Source: Vicinamibacterales bacterium | GTDB lineage: Bacteria; Acidobacteriota; Vicinamibacteria; Vicinamibacterales; UBA8438 | NCBI GenBank assembly: GCA_958296065.1 | Contig: CATQHX010000074.1 | Location: forward strand, 62,001-126,000 | Direction: 5' to 3' | Length of the DNA: 64,000 nucleotides | In this document: one piece after another, positions 42,213 through 50,685 of the stretch | Layout of the letters: every line of letters begins with the position of its first letter | Position numbering within the stretch: the first letter of the stretch is position 1 | The notes under the pieces: model-generated | Told to the model about the DNA's origin: nothing | Database searches by the model: none | What the model saw: only the letters and a program-made list of their open reading frames with translations | Made by a program: the position numbers and the translations under genes

Positions 42213-42826
42213 GACTAACACGCCGTCAGACGGGGAGCACGATGGACCATCACCCACTACAAGGGCAACTACGGAACTCCCTCACGAGCGAACGTGACGC
42301 GAGAGATCGCGGCCGCATTCTCTCCGCTTTTCCGGTGCTCAGACCCGATGCAAGAGCGCGCTGGGCCTCGTCCTTCGCCGCTATCTGGATGAACGTCCAG
42401 ATAAGTTCTTCGACGAAGACAGTTACAGTGTCTTGATTTGCACGTTGCGTCTCCAGCGTATGCGTCGGATAAAGTCGCCGGACATAATCGGTTCGACGGT
42501 TCAGGTCGTGGGCCAATGGCGAATCGCGTGGAATAGAGCCTGGTTGCAGTCGTGGCGTGGAGAAGCCGAGCGGATTCCAGAAAAGCAATAGCAACAGGCA
42601 TCTCGGATCCGGCAGCGCCCCGTGTCGGATGTACGCCGCGGGAAGTTCCGGGGCAGGTCGTGCAGGATCACCCGTGTGAGGTCTCCGTCGGTCCACCCGG
42701 CGCGTATCGCGTCGGTGTACTCGCTGAGTGCGACGCGGGCTGGCGGGCGCGTGTGTCGTGCCGCGCGTTCATCATGGTCCGGTCGGCTCTCAGCGTCCCC
42801 AGCCTACGGTTCGACTTCGCCGCCGG
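42213..42826. other. non-coding or decayed region
   Basis: No frame here gives recognisable protein; the DNA is visibly less GC-rich than the surroundings. It lies between an IS remnant and a truncated amidohydrolase. I see no promoter, repeat or RNA signal I can defend. Confidence 0.4.
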
Positions 42827-43369
42827 TCAACTTCCGGTGAGCCTGTTCCAGGACTCCGAGTCTGGGGTTTCGCTCGAAGTTCCAGGCACATCGGCGAGCC
42901 GGGATGGACCATGAGTCGGATCATGTCGGGCAAGGTGCCGAGCGAGGTCCGCGGGAACCGAGCGGCGGTTGCGCGTGGAGAGCACGTCGGCGAGCGCTCG
43001 AACGTTCTGCGACGGATCGCCGTCCAGGACCACCAAGTCCGCCGGTTGGCCCGGAGCGATGCGCCCGGTCGGCGCCGGCCCGCCGATGAGCGCCGCTGGC
43101 GTCGTCGTGAGCGCCGCAAGGATCTCTCGAAACGTCATGCCGGCCTCGGCCATCAGCGCGTACTCATCGCTCGGGTCGTAGTCGTTCATGCCGCCGGTAT
43201 CGGTACCGAAGACGACGGTGCCGCCAGCGTCGCGCCAAGCCCGGAGCTGGCCTGTGCTGCTCGACGCCGAGCGAGCGCGCGCCGATGCCGGCTCATCCCG
43301 AAGGTGGTGTTGCCAGACTTTCAGCGTCGGGACGAGGGCGACATCCGCCCCCTCGATCGCGGCCAGCAC
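42827..43369 (-). pseudogene. truncated amidohydrolase fragment
   Basis: 180 codons carrying the C-terminal part of an amidohydrolase: AAIEGADVALVPTLKVWQHH, then GGTVVFGTDTGGMNDY with a metal-site Asp and MTFREILAALTTTPAALIGG with APTGRIAPGQPADLVVLDGD. The N-terminal half with the HxH metal site is absent, and after DGDPSQNVRALADV the usual ending is replaced by Arg/Ser-rich sequence. Both ends are therefore broken, consistent with rearrangement among the IS remnants. The region 43370-43537 holds nothing else. Confidence 0.65.
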
Positions 43370-43537
43370 CGCGTCGTCCCAACCACTTGACCGGACACTC
43401 GGTGGACACGGCCTTCGAGCGAGGACGGTGTCGTCCCCATCGAAAGATCACCGTCTTGGCGCGGGGCCCCTCCCGGTAAATCGGGTTGCCCGGAGACGTG
43501 CCGGAAACCCTCTCTTCAGTGGGAAACCCCCGACGGG

Positions 43538-43918
43538 TTAGGGCTCGCGAGGGACAGCGGGCCACAGGAGCTGACCGTATGCGAAGATCGATGCGACCCA
43601 CTGGGGCTCGAGCCGCATTGTGTGGCTGCGATCTGGCGAAAGCTGGCCCACCGGGTACAGGTCGCGCTCACGCACAAAGCCGAGACGCCCGCTTGTCATG
43701 CCGGTGAAGCGCATTCCTCCGAATCCGACCTTGGCGTAGCCGCCGGTGTCGTCCGCCGAGACGACTTGATCGGTGGGCAGCGACACTCGGAGCCTGCCCG
43801 GGAATAGGACGAATGTGCCGGGTGGACCGTTGCCCAGGATCGGGAACTGGGAGGGGCGGTCGCGTTCCACGACGAGCGACGACGGCGCGGCGAAGGCGAT
43901 CAGGAGGGGAATAGCCAC
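43538..43918 (-). CDS. possible small exported protein, uncertain
   Basis: 126 codons from a GTG at 43918. A hydrophobic start (VAIPLLIAFAAPSSLVVERD) leads to a plausible globular part (GNGPPGTFVLFPGRLRVSLP, TDQVVSADDTGGYAKVGFGG and MRFTGMTSGRLGFVRERDLY). No family is recognised. The frame continues upstream into an IS remnant, so the true gene may have been cut at its 5' end. Confidence 0.4.
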   Translation of the reverse strand: MAIPLLIAFAAPSSLVVERDRPSQFPILGNGPPGTFVLFPGRLRVSLPTDQVVSADDTGGYAKVGFGGMRFTGMTSGRLGFVRERDLYPVGQLSPDRSHTMRLEPQWVASIFAYGQLLWPAVPREP

Positions 43919-43962
43919 GCGCGCGGCGTCTGCGGTGCGCGAACGTGACGGTACGGACGGCC

Positions 43963-44254
43963 TTATTCGAAACGAGCCAGATCCGCCCGCGTCGGGGTCT
44001 CTACCCTCGACGCTTCCGCCAAACTCCGCACGAAAGCCTCGTAGGATTCGCCCGTGTCCCGCGGCTCGATGCTCCGCATCGCCGCGTTCGCTTCCAGCGC
44101 CGTCGCATCGATGCCGAGCGTCTTCCCCCGCACCAGCCCCGCGTCGAGGAGCCGCTCCAACCGCCGGTTTCTTGCCCATCGCCATGCTGTCCAGTGTACG
44201 GAACGCGCTCGATCCGGTCGAGTCCGAATCTCTGACTTTCGCCACAGGCTGCTA
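43963..44254 (-). mobile_element. IS remnant: left end and internally deleted transposase, inverted
   Basis: On the minus strand the element starts with TAGCAGCCTGTGGCGAAAGT (from 44254), followed by ACTGGACAGCATGGCGATGG. It then jumps to RLLDAGLVRGKTLGIDATAL and EANAAMRSIEPRDTGESYEA, the central part of the transposase also found at 49.6 kb. About 400 bp of the N-terminal coding region are missing. This fragment is useful as a reference because its EANAA codons are intact where the 49-kb copy is frameshifted. Confidence 0.7.
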
Positions 44255-44345
44255 ACCGCGTGGAGCCATGGTAGTACGCTGGGATCGCTGTGTCGATCCC
44301 TCTCGCGGACCTTTTTTCAGCAACCTGCTAGAATATGGCCGACGA

Positions 44346-44618
44346 ATGGTACAGGATCAGGACTCGCTACCCAGTCTGGATTTCCAGATCGATGCGAGCA
44401 GTCCCTCGAAACGGCCCGAGCAGTTTGCAGCGCTTCTCGATAGCGCCCTGCGGCGTGAGTTTCCCGAGGCGCTGGATGTCGTTGAGATCGCCCAGGTACC
44501 ATACCCTCCTGGGGTGTGCCTCAGAGGTCTCGAGAAACTCGAAGAAAATGTGGCGAAGCGGCTCACTCACGTCGCACGAGCCGTATTCAATGACTTCATG
44601 ATCAGCCCCTGGTACTGA
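44346..44618 (+). CDS. small protein preceding the SagB-like gene
   Basis: 90 residues from ATG at 44346: MVQDQDSLPSLDFQIDASSP, a helix PEQFAALLDSALRREFPEAL, VVEIAQVPYPPGVCLRGLEK and LEENVAKRLTHVARAVFNDF, ending MISPWY. No family is recognised. A single Cys and the position 30 bp ahead of a SagB-type oxidoreductase raise the question of a modified peptide, but the acidic helical sequence looks like a small folded partner protein rather than a classical precursor. The GC content is lower than the window average, as in the next gene. Confidence 0.6.
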   Translation: MVQDQDSLPSLDFQIDASSPSKRPEQFAALLDSALRREFPEALDVVEIAQVPYPPGVCLRGLEKLEENVAKRLTHVARAVFNDFMISPWY

Positions 44619-44648
44619 GCAGGCGCTCGTTTTCAGAGAAACAAAGAG

Positions 44649-46295
44649 ATGACCGCTGATTCCGAAGACAATCTAGACGCCCGCCCCGCACTGCAGCAGG
44701 TTCTTCACTACCACGAGGTCACAAAACATCACTTCCAAGGCTATGCCCAAGGGCCAGGGTCTTTGGATTGGGCCACACAGCCAAAGCCGTTTCGGCGGTA
44801 TCAGGGGGCGCGGCTCGTATCTCTTGAGAAGTTCCCAGCCACGGGCGAGCCACTGTACGACGACGCTTTCGTTCGAGGCCGGATTCCCGCCGCTCCGGTG
44901 ACCTTTCAGACGATCTCGCAACTCTTCTATGACAGCTTGGCAATCTCAGCTTGGAAGAGCACCGGCGAGCACAGTTGGGCACTCCGCGTGAATCCGTCGA
45001 GCGGCAATCTACATCCCACCGAGGGCTACTTGATCTGTGGTCCCATCGATGGGCTGGGCGATCGGCCTATGGTGTGTCACTACGCTCCGAAGGAACATGG
45101 ATTGGAGGTGCGGGCGGAGTTCGAGCGGGGAATGTGGGACGCATTGTGGCTAGTAGCGCCGGCGGACATATTTCTTGTCGGACTGACGTCCATTCATTGG
45201 CGAGAAGCCTGGAAATATGGCCAGCGGGCCTATCGCTACTGCCAGCACGATGTCGGGCACGCGATTGGCGCGATCGTTATCGCTGCGGCTGGCCTCGGAT
45301 GGCAGACACAGGTTTTAGACGACCTGGGCACAGAAGAATTGGCGCTGCTCATGGGCACAGGGAATGACGACGCCGAGTCGGAGGAGCCAGATGTGCTTAT
45401 GGCTGTGGGTCCGCATGCCGAAGAGGCTATGGGGCTCCAGGAAGATCAAATACAAGCCTTGAGGTCTCTTACCTGGCAGGGCACCGCCAATCAGCTCAGC
45501 CCATCTCACCTCGACTGGGGTGTCGAGACCACGGCCGCCGCCGCCCGAAAGCCGCGAAGTCGGCAGCCGTACGAGCGACGCGAGAGTCCGCAGCCTTCGT
45601 GTTCTTACGACCATCGGTCCGTTTCTCTCCGGACAGTCGTTCGTCAGCGCCGCAGCGCGGTGGCGATGGATAGGAAAACTCACATCACCCGAGACACGTT
45701 CTATCGGATTCTTCAAAGAACGTTGGCGGTACCAGGAAGCATTCCGTTAAGCACGCTTCCGTGGACGCCGCACATTCACTTGGCCATTTTTGTTCACCGC
45801 GTAAAGGATCTTCCCGCTGGCTTGTACCTCTTCGTGCGCGACGCGGCACAGACACGCGCTCTTCGGGCAGCATTCACCAAGGCGGAGCAATGGCAGCGAC
45901 CTGTCGAATGTCCGCCGCAACTGGAGCTGTACTGCCTCATCGAAGCTGAGGCCCAGCAATCCGCCCGGCAGGTCTCGTGTCACCAGGACATCGCAAGCGA
46001 TGGGTGCTTCAGTCTTGGGATGATCGCGGAGTACGAGACACCCATTGAACAGAATGGTCCGTGGTTCTATCCACGTCTGTTCTGGGAGGCCGGGATGATT
46101 GGCCAGGTGCTCTATCTAGAAGCCGAAGCTGCCGGGATTCGGAGTACTGGTATCGGGTGTTACTTCGACGACCCCATGCATCGTGTCCTTGGCCTCCAAG
46201 ACCTCACCTACCAAGACCTCTACCATTTCACGGTGGGTGGGCCGATCGAGGACACCCGGCTCACCACTCTCCCCGCCTATGCGAATGAGTTTTGA
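44649..46295 (+). CDS. tandem-domain SagB/ThcOx-type nitroreductase-fold oxidoreductase
   Basis: 548 residues. There are two nitroreductase-like FMN domains. The first (about 85-300) has LRVNPSSGNLHPTEGYLICG, the SagB hallmark, and YCQHDVGHAIGAIVIAAAGL. The second (about 325-540) has SLRTVVRQRRSAVAMDRKTH, PWTPHIHLAIFVHRVKDLPA, GLYLFVRDAAQTRAL and WEAGMIGQVLYLEAEAAGIR with STGIGCYFDD. In azole-modified peptide pathways SagB oxidises azolines, but no cyclodehydratase (SagC/SagD) gene is nearby. Stand-alone tandem versions exist with unknown substrates. The codon use is less GC-biased than flanking genes, suggesting acquisition. Confidence 0.82.
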   Translation: MTADSEDNLDARPALQQVLHYHEVTKHHFQGYAQGPGSLDWATQPKPFRRYQGARLVSLEKFPATGEPLYDDAFVRGRIPAAPVTFQTISQLFYDSLAISAWKSTGEHSWALRVNPSSGNLHPTEGYLICGPIDGLGDRPMVCHYAPKEHGLEVRAEFERGMWDALWLVAPADIFLVGLTSIHWREAWKYGQRAYRYCQHDVGHAIGAIVIAAAGLGWQTQVLDDLGTEELALLMGTGNDDAESEEPDVLMAVGPHAEEAMGLQEDQIQALRSLTWQGTANQLSPSHLDWGVETTAAAARKPRSRQPYERRESPQPSCSYDHRSVSLRTVVRQRRSAVAMDRKTHITRDTFYRILQRTLAVPGSIPLSTLPWTPHIHLAIFVHRVKDLPAGLYLFVRDAAQTRALRAAFTKAEQWQRPVECPPQLELYCLIEAEAQQSARQVSCHQDIASDGCFSLGMIAEYETPIEQNGPWFYPRLFWEAGMIGQVLYLEAEAAGIRSTGIGCYFDDPMHRVLGLQDLTYQDLYHFTVGGPIEDTRLTTLPAYANEF

Positions 46296-46448
46296 GCGGG
46301 AAATAGGCTACCTGACACTCTATAACTTCTATCGTCGCCGCCGTCTCCTCCGGCCGCGGGCTGCACGGAACCGTCGGCGCGCTGTGTACGAAGCGCGACG
46401 AGCGGATAATCCGAATCGAACGCGGCGGATTTCGGTAGACTGATACGG

Positions 46449-46559
46449 ATGCTGAAGACACTGTATCTCGCGAAACCCTACGGGTTCTCCGCGCAGCAGA
46501 GGGCGGGGCCGTTGGTGGCGCTCGTCGACGCCCGGACGGTGCCCGACGCCCCGCGTTGA
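46449..46559 (+). pseudogene. N-terminal fragment resembling nucleoside 2-deoxyribosyltransferase
   Basis: 36 codons: MLKTLYLAKPYGFSAQQRAG, PLVALVDARTV, then a stop. The YLAKPYGFS opening is typical of the nucleoside 2-deoxyribosyltransferase family, whose members have about 150 residues. The rest of the gene is missing; fxsA begins shortly after. The region 46296-46448 is otherwise empty. Confidence 0.45.
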
Positions 46560-46590
46560 GACGCGGGACCGCGCGCCGATTCAGTCTGGA

Positions 46591-47097
46591 ATGCCGCCGA
46601 TTCGAGAGCGGGAACTCATCAAACCGCCCGTGGGATACCTCCTCGTCCTCTTCATCGCCGTACCGGTCGTCGAGTTGGCCCTGCTCATCGAGATCGGCCA
46701 ACGCGTGGGCACCGTCGGCACGATCGGGCTCATCATGGGCACGGGGATCGTCGGCGGGTCGCTGGCCCGGCAGCAGGGCATCAGCACGCTGGCACGCTTG
46801 CGGGCGGATCTCGACGCCGGCCGGTGGCCCGCTGAACAGATCGTCGACGGCGTGCTGATCCTCGTCGGGGCGGCGGTGCTCATCACGCCCGGCCTGCTGA
46901 CCGACCTTGCCGGATTCCTCTGCCTTGTCCCGGCCTGCCGGCGGCTGTTGAGGCGCTACCTGCACCAGCGGTTCGAGGGCACCATGCGGCGCGGCGGTGC
47001 CGGTGTCCGCGGAGCCTTCGTCAGCGCAGGTGAGCCGTCACGGCGCTCGCGAATGAAGAACGTCACCCCGCGCCGACCCACCGATCCCGGCCGCTAA
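46591..47097 (+). CDS. fxsA: FxsA-family membrane protein
   Basis: 168 residues. Three or four membrane helices: YLLVLFIAVPVVELALLIEI, TVGTIGLIMGTGIVGGSLAR (with the QQG turn) and IVDGVLILVGAAVLITPGLL followed by TDLAGFLCLVPACRRLLRR. The LITPGLLTDLAGFLLL-type motif is diagnostic of FxsA, which in E. coli relieves exclusion of phage T7 by the F plasmid. The cytoplasmic tail is Arg/Gly-rich and longer than usual. Its normal role is unknown. Confidence 0.88.
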   Translation: MPPIRERELIKPPVGYLLVLFIAVPVVELALLIEIGQRVGTVGTIGLIMGTGIVGGSLARQQGISTLARLRADLDAGRWPAEQIVDGVLILVGAAVLITPGLLTDLAGFLCLVPACRRLLRRYLHQRFEGTMRRGGAGVRGAFVSAGEPSRRSRMKNVTPRRPTDPGR

Positions 47098-47339
47098 CCC
47101 AGCCGAGTCCCCGGACATCGCTGCCGAGGAGAGAGGCCGGCGACAGCGCGAATCGCGGCGAGCCTGCCGATAGGCCCGTGCCTGTCGCGAGCGCGGCGAG
47201 GTGGCGAACCACAGGTGTGGGTTGGGCAGCTCGGGGGCGGCGACGGGCTGGTGTCTGGGTATGATCAACGACAATAATTTTTGCCGGTTGCCGACGACGC
47301 GATCGGCCGGTTCGTGGCCCCACCCAGAGTCGTGTGAGA

Positions 47340-47705
47340 CTGCCCGTTTTCCTCGTGGAGGACGGGTTGGTCACGGATGCGCAGGTTCGGCGATTGCGTG
47401 AGAACGGATGTCGGGGAAGACGTTGGCCGCGGCCGCGGCGGGAATGAGCGAGCGGACGGCGGGTTGCTGGCAGCACGGCGGGTTGCCGTCGACGGCGAAG
47501 GCACCTCGGAGTTGGGGGACGCGGGAGGACGCGTTTGCCGCCGTGTGGCAGGCGGAAGTGGTGCCGCAGTTGGTGGTCGATACTGACGGCCGGCCGCAGG
47601 TGCTGACGCTGTTCAAGGCGCTGTGCCGGCGGCATCCGGGTCGGTTTCAGGGCCTGGGCGCGGCGGTCCGCATCGAGGACTTCGAGGATTTCGGGACGAC
47701 GACCA
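47340..47705 (+). pseudogene. IS21-like transposase N-terminal remnant
   Basis: A first frame reads VFLVEDGLVTDAQVRRLREN. After a shift the next frame continues GKTLAAAAAGMSERTAGCWQ, HGGLPSTAKAPRSWGTRE, DAFAAVWQAEVVPQLV and ALCRRHPGRFQGLGAAVR. This order (helix-turn-helix, RTA-W, TR-DPFxxVW) is that of IS21 IstA transposases. The DDE domain is absent. It is thus a frameshifted, truncated remnant. The stretches 47098-47339 and 47706-48021 contain no supported gene. Confidence 0.6.
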
Positions 47706-48021
47706 ACGGACTTTCGCTTCCGAGGGTGTCCAGGAATCGCGCGGGCGTTCGCTCCGTAGGGTGTCACTTGGGTGTCAATTCGGGCCGGTGGACGTGACCG
47801 AAGTCCTGAGCGACCAGAGGTTATCTGCGTTCATCTCGCGGGGACTCATTCCGGCATGCAGGGAGGAGACCGTTCGGCGCCAGGGCGCGTTCAGGCGCTC
47901 GTCCTCCGCCTCTCGTGTACGGCAGCGTGGCGGATCGTCGCGACCGCGTACAGGACACGGCCTTCGAGCGAGGCGGTCGAATCTGTGGAATGGGGCGAAC
48001 GAAAACGGATATGCTGAAACG

Positions 48022-48252
48022 ATGTTGGCGAAGTCCGAGATACAGAAAGAGGCACTCGATCTTCCGGCACAGGAGCGCATCGAGCTCGTCGTAGAGCTCT
48101 GGGACAGTCTGGCGCCGGGGCAGATTTCGGTCCCCGACTGGCAGCGGGACCTGATTCGTGACCGCCTGGCGGCGCTGGAGGACCTGCTGCCGGAAGAGCG
48201 TTCGGTGCCCTGGGGAGCGGTCCGCAAGCGAATCTTCTCCGACAAGACGTGA
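48022..48252 (+). CDS. addiction-module antitoxin (Unstab_antitox type)
   Basis: 76 residues: MLAKSEIQKEALDLPAQERI, ELVVELWDSLAPGQISVPDW and RDRLAALEDLLPEERSVPWG, ending VRKRIF. This is the typical short antitoxin with an ELVxxLWDSL motif that partners RelE/ParE toxins. Its stop overlaps the toxin start (GTGA). Confidence 0.85.
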   Translation: MLAKSEIQKEALDLPAQERIELVVELWDSLAPGQISVPDWQRDLIRDRLAALEDLLPEERSVPWGAVRKRIFSDKT

Positions 48253-48557
48253 CCCTGCCCGTCCGGCTGACGTCTGCCGCGGTGCAGGATCTGGCCCTCG
48301 CCGAGAGGTGGTACCTCGACGAGGCACCGCACGTACTGGCGTCGTTCGAGGAGGAAATCGATAGAGCCTTCAGCGTGATCTCGGAGCGACCTGAGTTGTA
48401 TGAGACCGTGGAGTCGACCGTTCGCCGTGCTCTGGTGCGGAAGTTTCCGTTCTCGGTCTTCTACCGAATCCTCCCCAAGTGGATCGAAGTGATCGCCGTC
48501 GTGCACCAATCGCGAGATCCGAGGACTGGCGACGGCGAGTATGAGGGTCGGGGGTGA
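48249..48557 (+). CDS. RelE/ParE-family toxin
   Basis: 102 residues from a GTG: VRLTSAAVQDLALAERWYLD, FEEEIDRAFSVISERPELYE, VRRALVRKFPFSVFYRILPK and WIEVIAVVHQSRDP. The Arg-rich strand RRALVRKFPFSVFYRI and the C-terminal VVHQSRDP ending match ParE/RelE toxins that act on gyrase or ribosome-bound mRNA. It is coupled to the antitoxin by a GTGA overlap. The region 48558-48829 is non-coding as far as I can tell. Confidence 0.87.
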   Translation: MTLPVRLTSAAVQDLALAERWYLDEAPHVLASFEEEIDRAFSVISERPELYETVESTVRRALVRKFPFSVFYRILPKWIEVIAVVHQSRDPRTGDGEYEGRG

Positions 48558-48829
48558 GAGCCGGATGTCTGATCGGGATGCTCCCACCGAACACCCGGGC
48601 CAGCAGTCGCGGTAGCTCTCCTTGAAGCAAGGCCGCGCTGCGACTGGCGCTGTTGTGCCTCCTTGGCCGCTGGTGCACCCGGGTGCGCCAACTCGTCGCC
48701 GAGACCTTCCACGACGGCGGTCCCACCATACCACCCGGCGGCACCTCAGTGGCAGGTCACCGAGAGATGGCCCGGCGCGTCGGGGCGGCGGCGCGCGTGC
48801 AGCCAGACCAGCACCCGGCCCACCGACAG

Positions 48830-49153
48830 ATGTCTGAAGGGTCGTCAAGGAGCGTAGAGGCAATCGTCGGCGCGTTGAGGCACGACGTTGGTCGCTTGAA
48901 TGACTCGCACTATGCTGCGACTGCATCGTTTATTTCTCAATGCCGGCGAAGGGTTGAGTATGTCAAACGAGTCTACGCAAAGCTGGATAAGCTTCGGGAC
49001 AGCCTCTGCAAATCGTGGCAACGAGAGGCGGCGGTGTCAGCGAAGAGCATAAATGCGCAGAATCTGAACAATATTCGCGACGCCATCATAGGAGTGTCAA
49101 ACTTGATGGTGTCGTATGAGGAGTTCTCTGAGAGAGCCAAAATCTCGGCATAG
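48830..49153 (+). CDS. hypothetical protein, possibly cut by the IS
   Basis: 107 codons: MSEGSSRSVEAIVGALRHDV, GRLNDSHYAATASFISQCRR, RVEYVKRVYAKLDKLRDSLC and NAQNLNNIRDAIIGVSNLMV. It is mostly helical, with lower GC than its neighbours. The stop codon TAG (49151-49153) is the first three bases of the IS left end, so the natural C-terminus may have been lost when the element inserted. No family recognised. Confidence 0.5.
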   Translation: MSEGSSRSVEAIVGALRHDVGRLNDSHYAATASFISQCRRRVEYVKRVYAKLDKLRDSLCKSWQREAAVSAKSINAQNLNNIRDAIIGVSNLMVSYEEFSERAKISA

Positions 49154-50585
49154 CTGGCCGTGGTGAAGGTCCGTCCAGCGGCAGGGATCGACGCCCCGAT
49201 CCCGTCCCGTAGACTGGCCGGAATGGCGATGGGAACGACGCGGGACGACGGGTCCCAACAATCGATGTGGGTGGCGACGGCGGACCTGCCACAGGGCGGT
49301 GGACATCCGTTCTACGAGCGCCTGAACCAGATTCTCAGCACGTCCGGCTTCGATGCATTCGTCGAAAATCTGTGCGCGGGGTTCTACGCACGGATGGGGC
49401 GGCCGAGTCTGGCGCCGGGCCGCTACTTTCGGCTGCTGCTGGTCGGCTACTTCGAGGGGCTGGATTCGGAGCGGGCCATAGCTTGGCGCAGCGCCGATTC
49501 GCTGAGCCTGCGGTCGTTTCTGCGTCTGGCGCCGCCGGCGTCGCCACCGGACCACTCGACGATCTCACGGACACGGCGACTGCTGAGTCTCGAAACGCAT
49601 GAGGCGGTCTTCACCTGGGTGTTGCAGCAGCTCTCCGACGCGGGTCTGGTGCGCGGGAAGACAATGGGGGTCGACGCGATGACGCTAGGCGAACGCCGCA
49701 TTACGGAGCATCGTTCGTCGCGACACGGGTGAGGACTACACGGCGTTTCTGACGCGGCTGGCCGAAGCGTCGGGCATCGCGACACCGACTCGCGCCGAAC
49801 TGGCACGCTTCGATAAGTCGCGCAAGAAGAGGAAGAAGACGTCGAACGCCGACTGGACCCATCCCCACGATCCGGATGCGCGGGTCACGAAGATGAAGGA
49901 CGGTCGGACTCACCTGGCCCACAAGGCCGAGCACGCCGTGGACATGGAGACGGGCGCGGTGGTGGGCGTCACGGTGCAGGCCGCCGACACGGGCGACACG
50001 ACGTCGATGGTCGAGACGCTGATCGTGGCGGCCGAGCAGGTCGAGGCGGTTCAGCCGGAAGGACCCGGCATCGCCGAAGTGGTGGGCGACAAGGGCTACC
50101 ACAGCAACCGGATAATGACCGACCTGAAGGCGCTGGGCCTGCGCAGCTACATCTCGGAGCCGGACCGGGGCCGGCGGTGCTGGAAGGGCCGGCCGAAGGC
50201 CCGCGATGCGGTGTATGGCAACCGGCGACGGATTCGCGGCGCGCGGGGCCGTCGGCTACTGCGCTGTCGGGGAGAACTCCTGGAGCGACCCTTCGCGCAC
50301 GTGTGCGAGACCGGCGGGATGCGGCGGGTACATCTTCGAGGGCATCCGAACATCCTCAAGCGGCTGCTCGTGCAGGCCGCCGGCTGCAACCTCGGGCTGC
50401 TGTTGCGGCAGCTAATCGGCGTGGGCACGCCGCGGAGCCTTCAGGGCCGGGCTGCGGTCGTATTCTCGGCTCTATTTCGCCGGTTGGGTGACCTGTGGGC
50501 TGTCTGCGACGTCTCTCGACGCTCTCGAGGTCGTTTGGGGCGAAAACCGCCTCGTCACCGAGCCAGGCCCATCATCGCCAGCGCC
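49151..50585 (+). mobile_element. IS1182/IS5-like insertion sequence with frameshifted transposase
   Basis: The left end TAGCTGGCCGTGGTGAAGGT resembles the left end at 44254. Transposase from ATG 49223: FYERLNQILSTSGFDAFVEN, MGRPSLAPGRYFRLLLVGYF, SPPDHSTISRTRRLLSLETH, GLVRGKTMGVDA, then a 2-base loss (CTAGGCG where CTAGAGGCG is expected). The other frame continues ANAALRSIVRRDTGEDYTAF, WTHPHDPDARVTKMKDGRTH, LAHKAEHAVDMETGAVVGVT and VVGDKGYHSNRIMTDLKALG with DDE residues, up to about 50480. So the gene is disrupted. The right end lacks CAGGCTGCTA and seems truncated near 50585. Confidence 0.8.
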
Positions 50586-50685
50586 GCCTGGAAGACCGAA
50601 GGGCCTGCCGCCTCCGCGGCGAGTGGGCCCCTTCCGAATCGGGGACTGGTCCGGATGCCGCGAGGCGTGACGGCGGCTGCTCCAG

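Noticed and set aside
44346..44618. Classical thiazole/oxazole precursor peptide
   Set aside because: The sequence has one Cys and no Cys/Ser/Thr-rich core or leader cleavage motif, and no cyclodehydratase gene is nearby.
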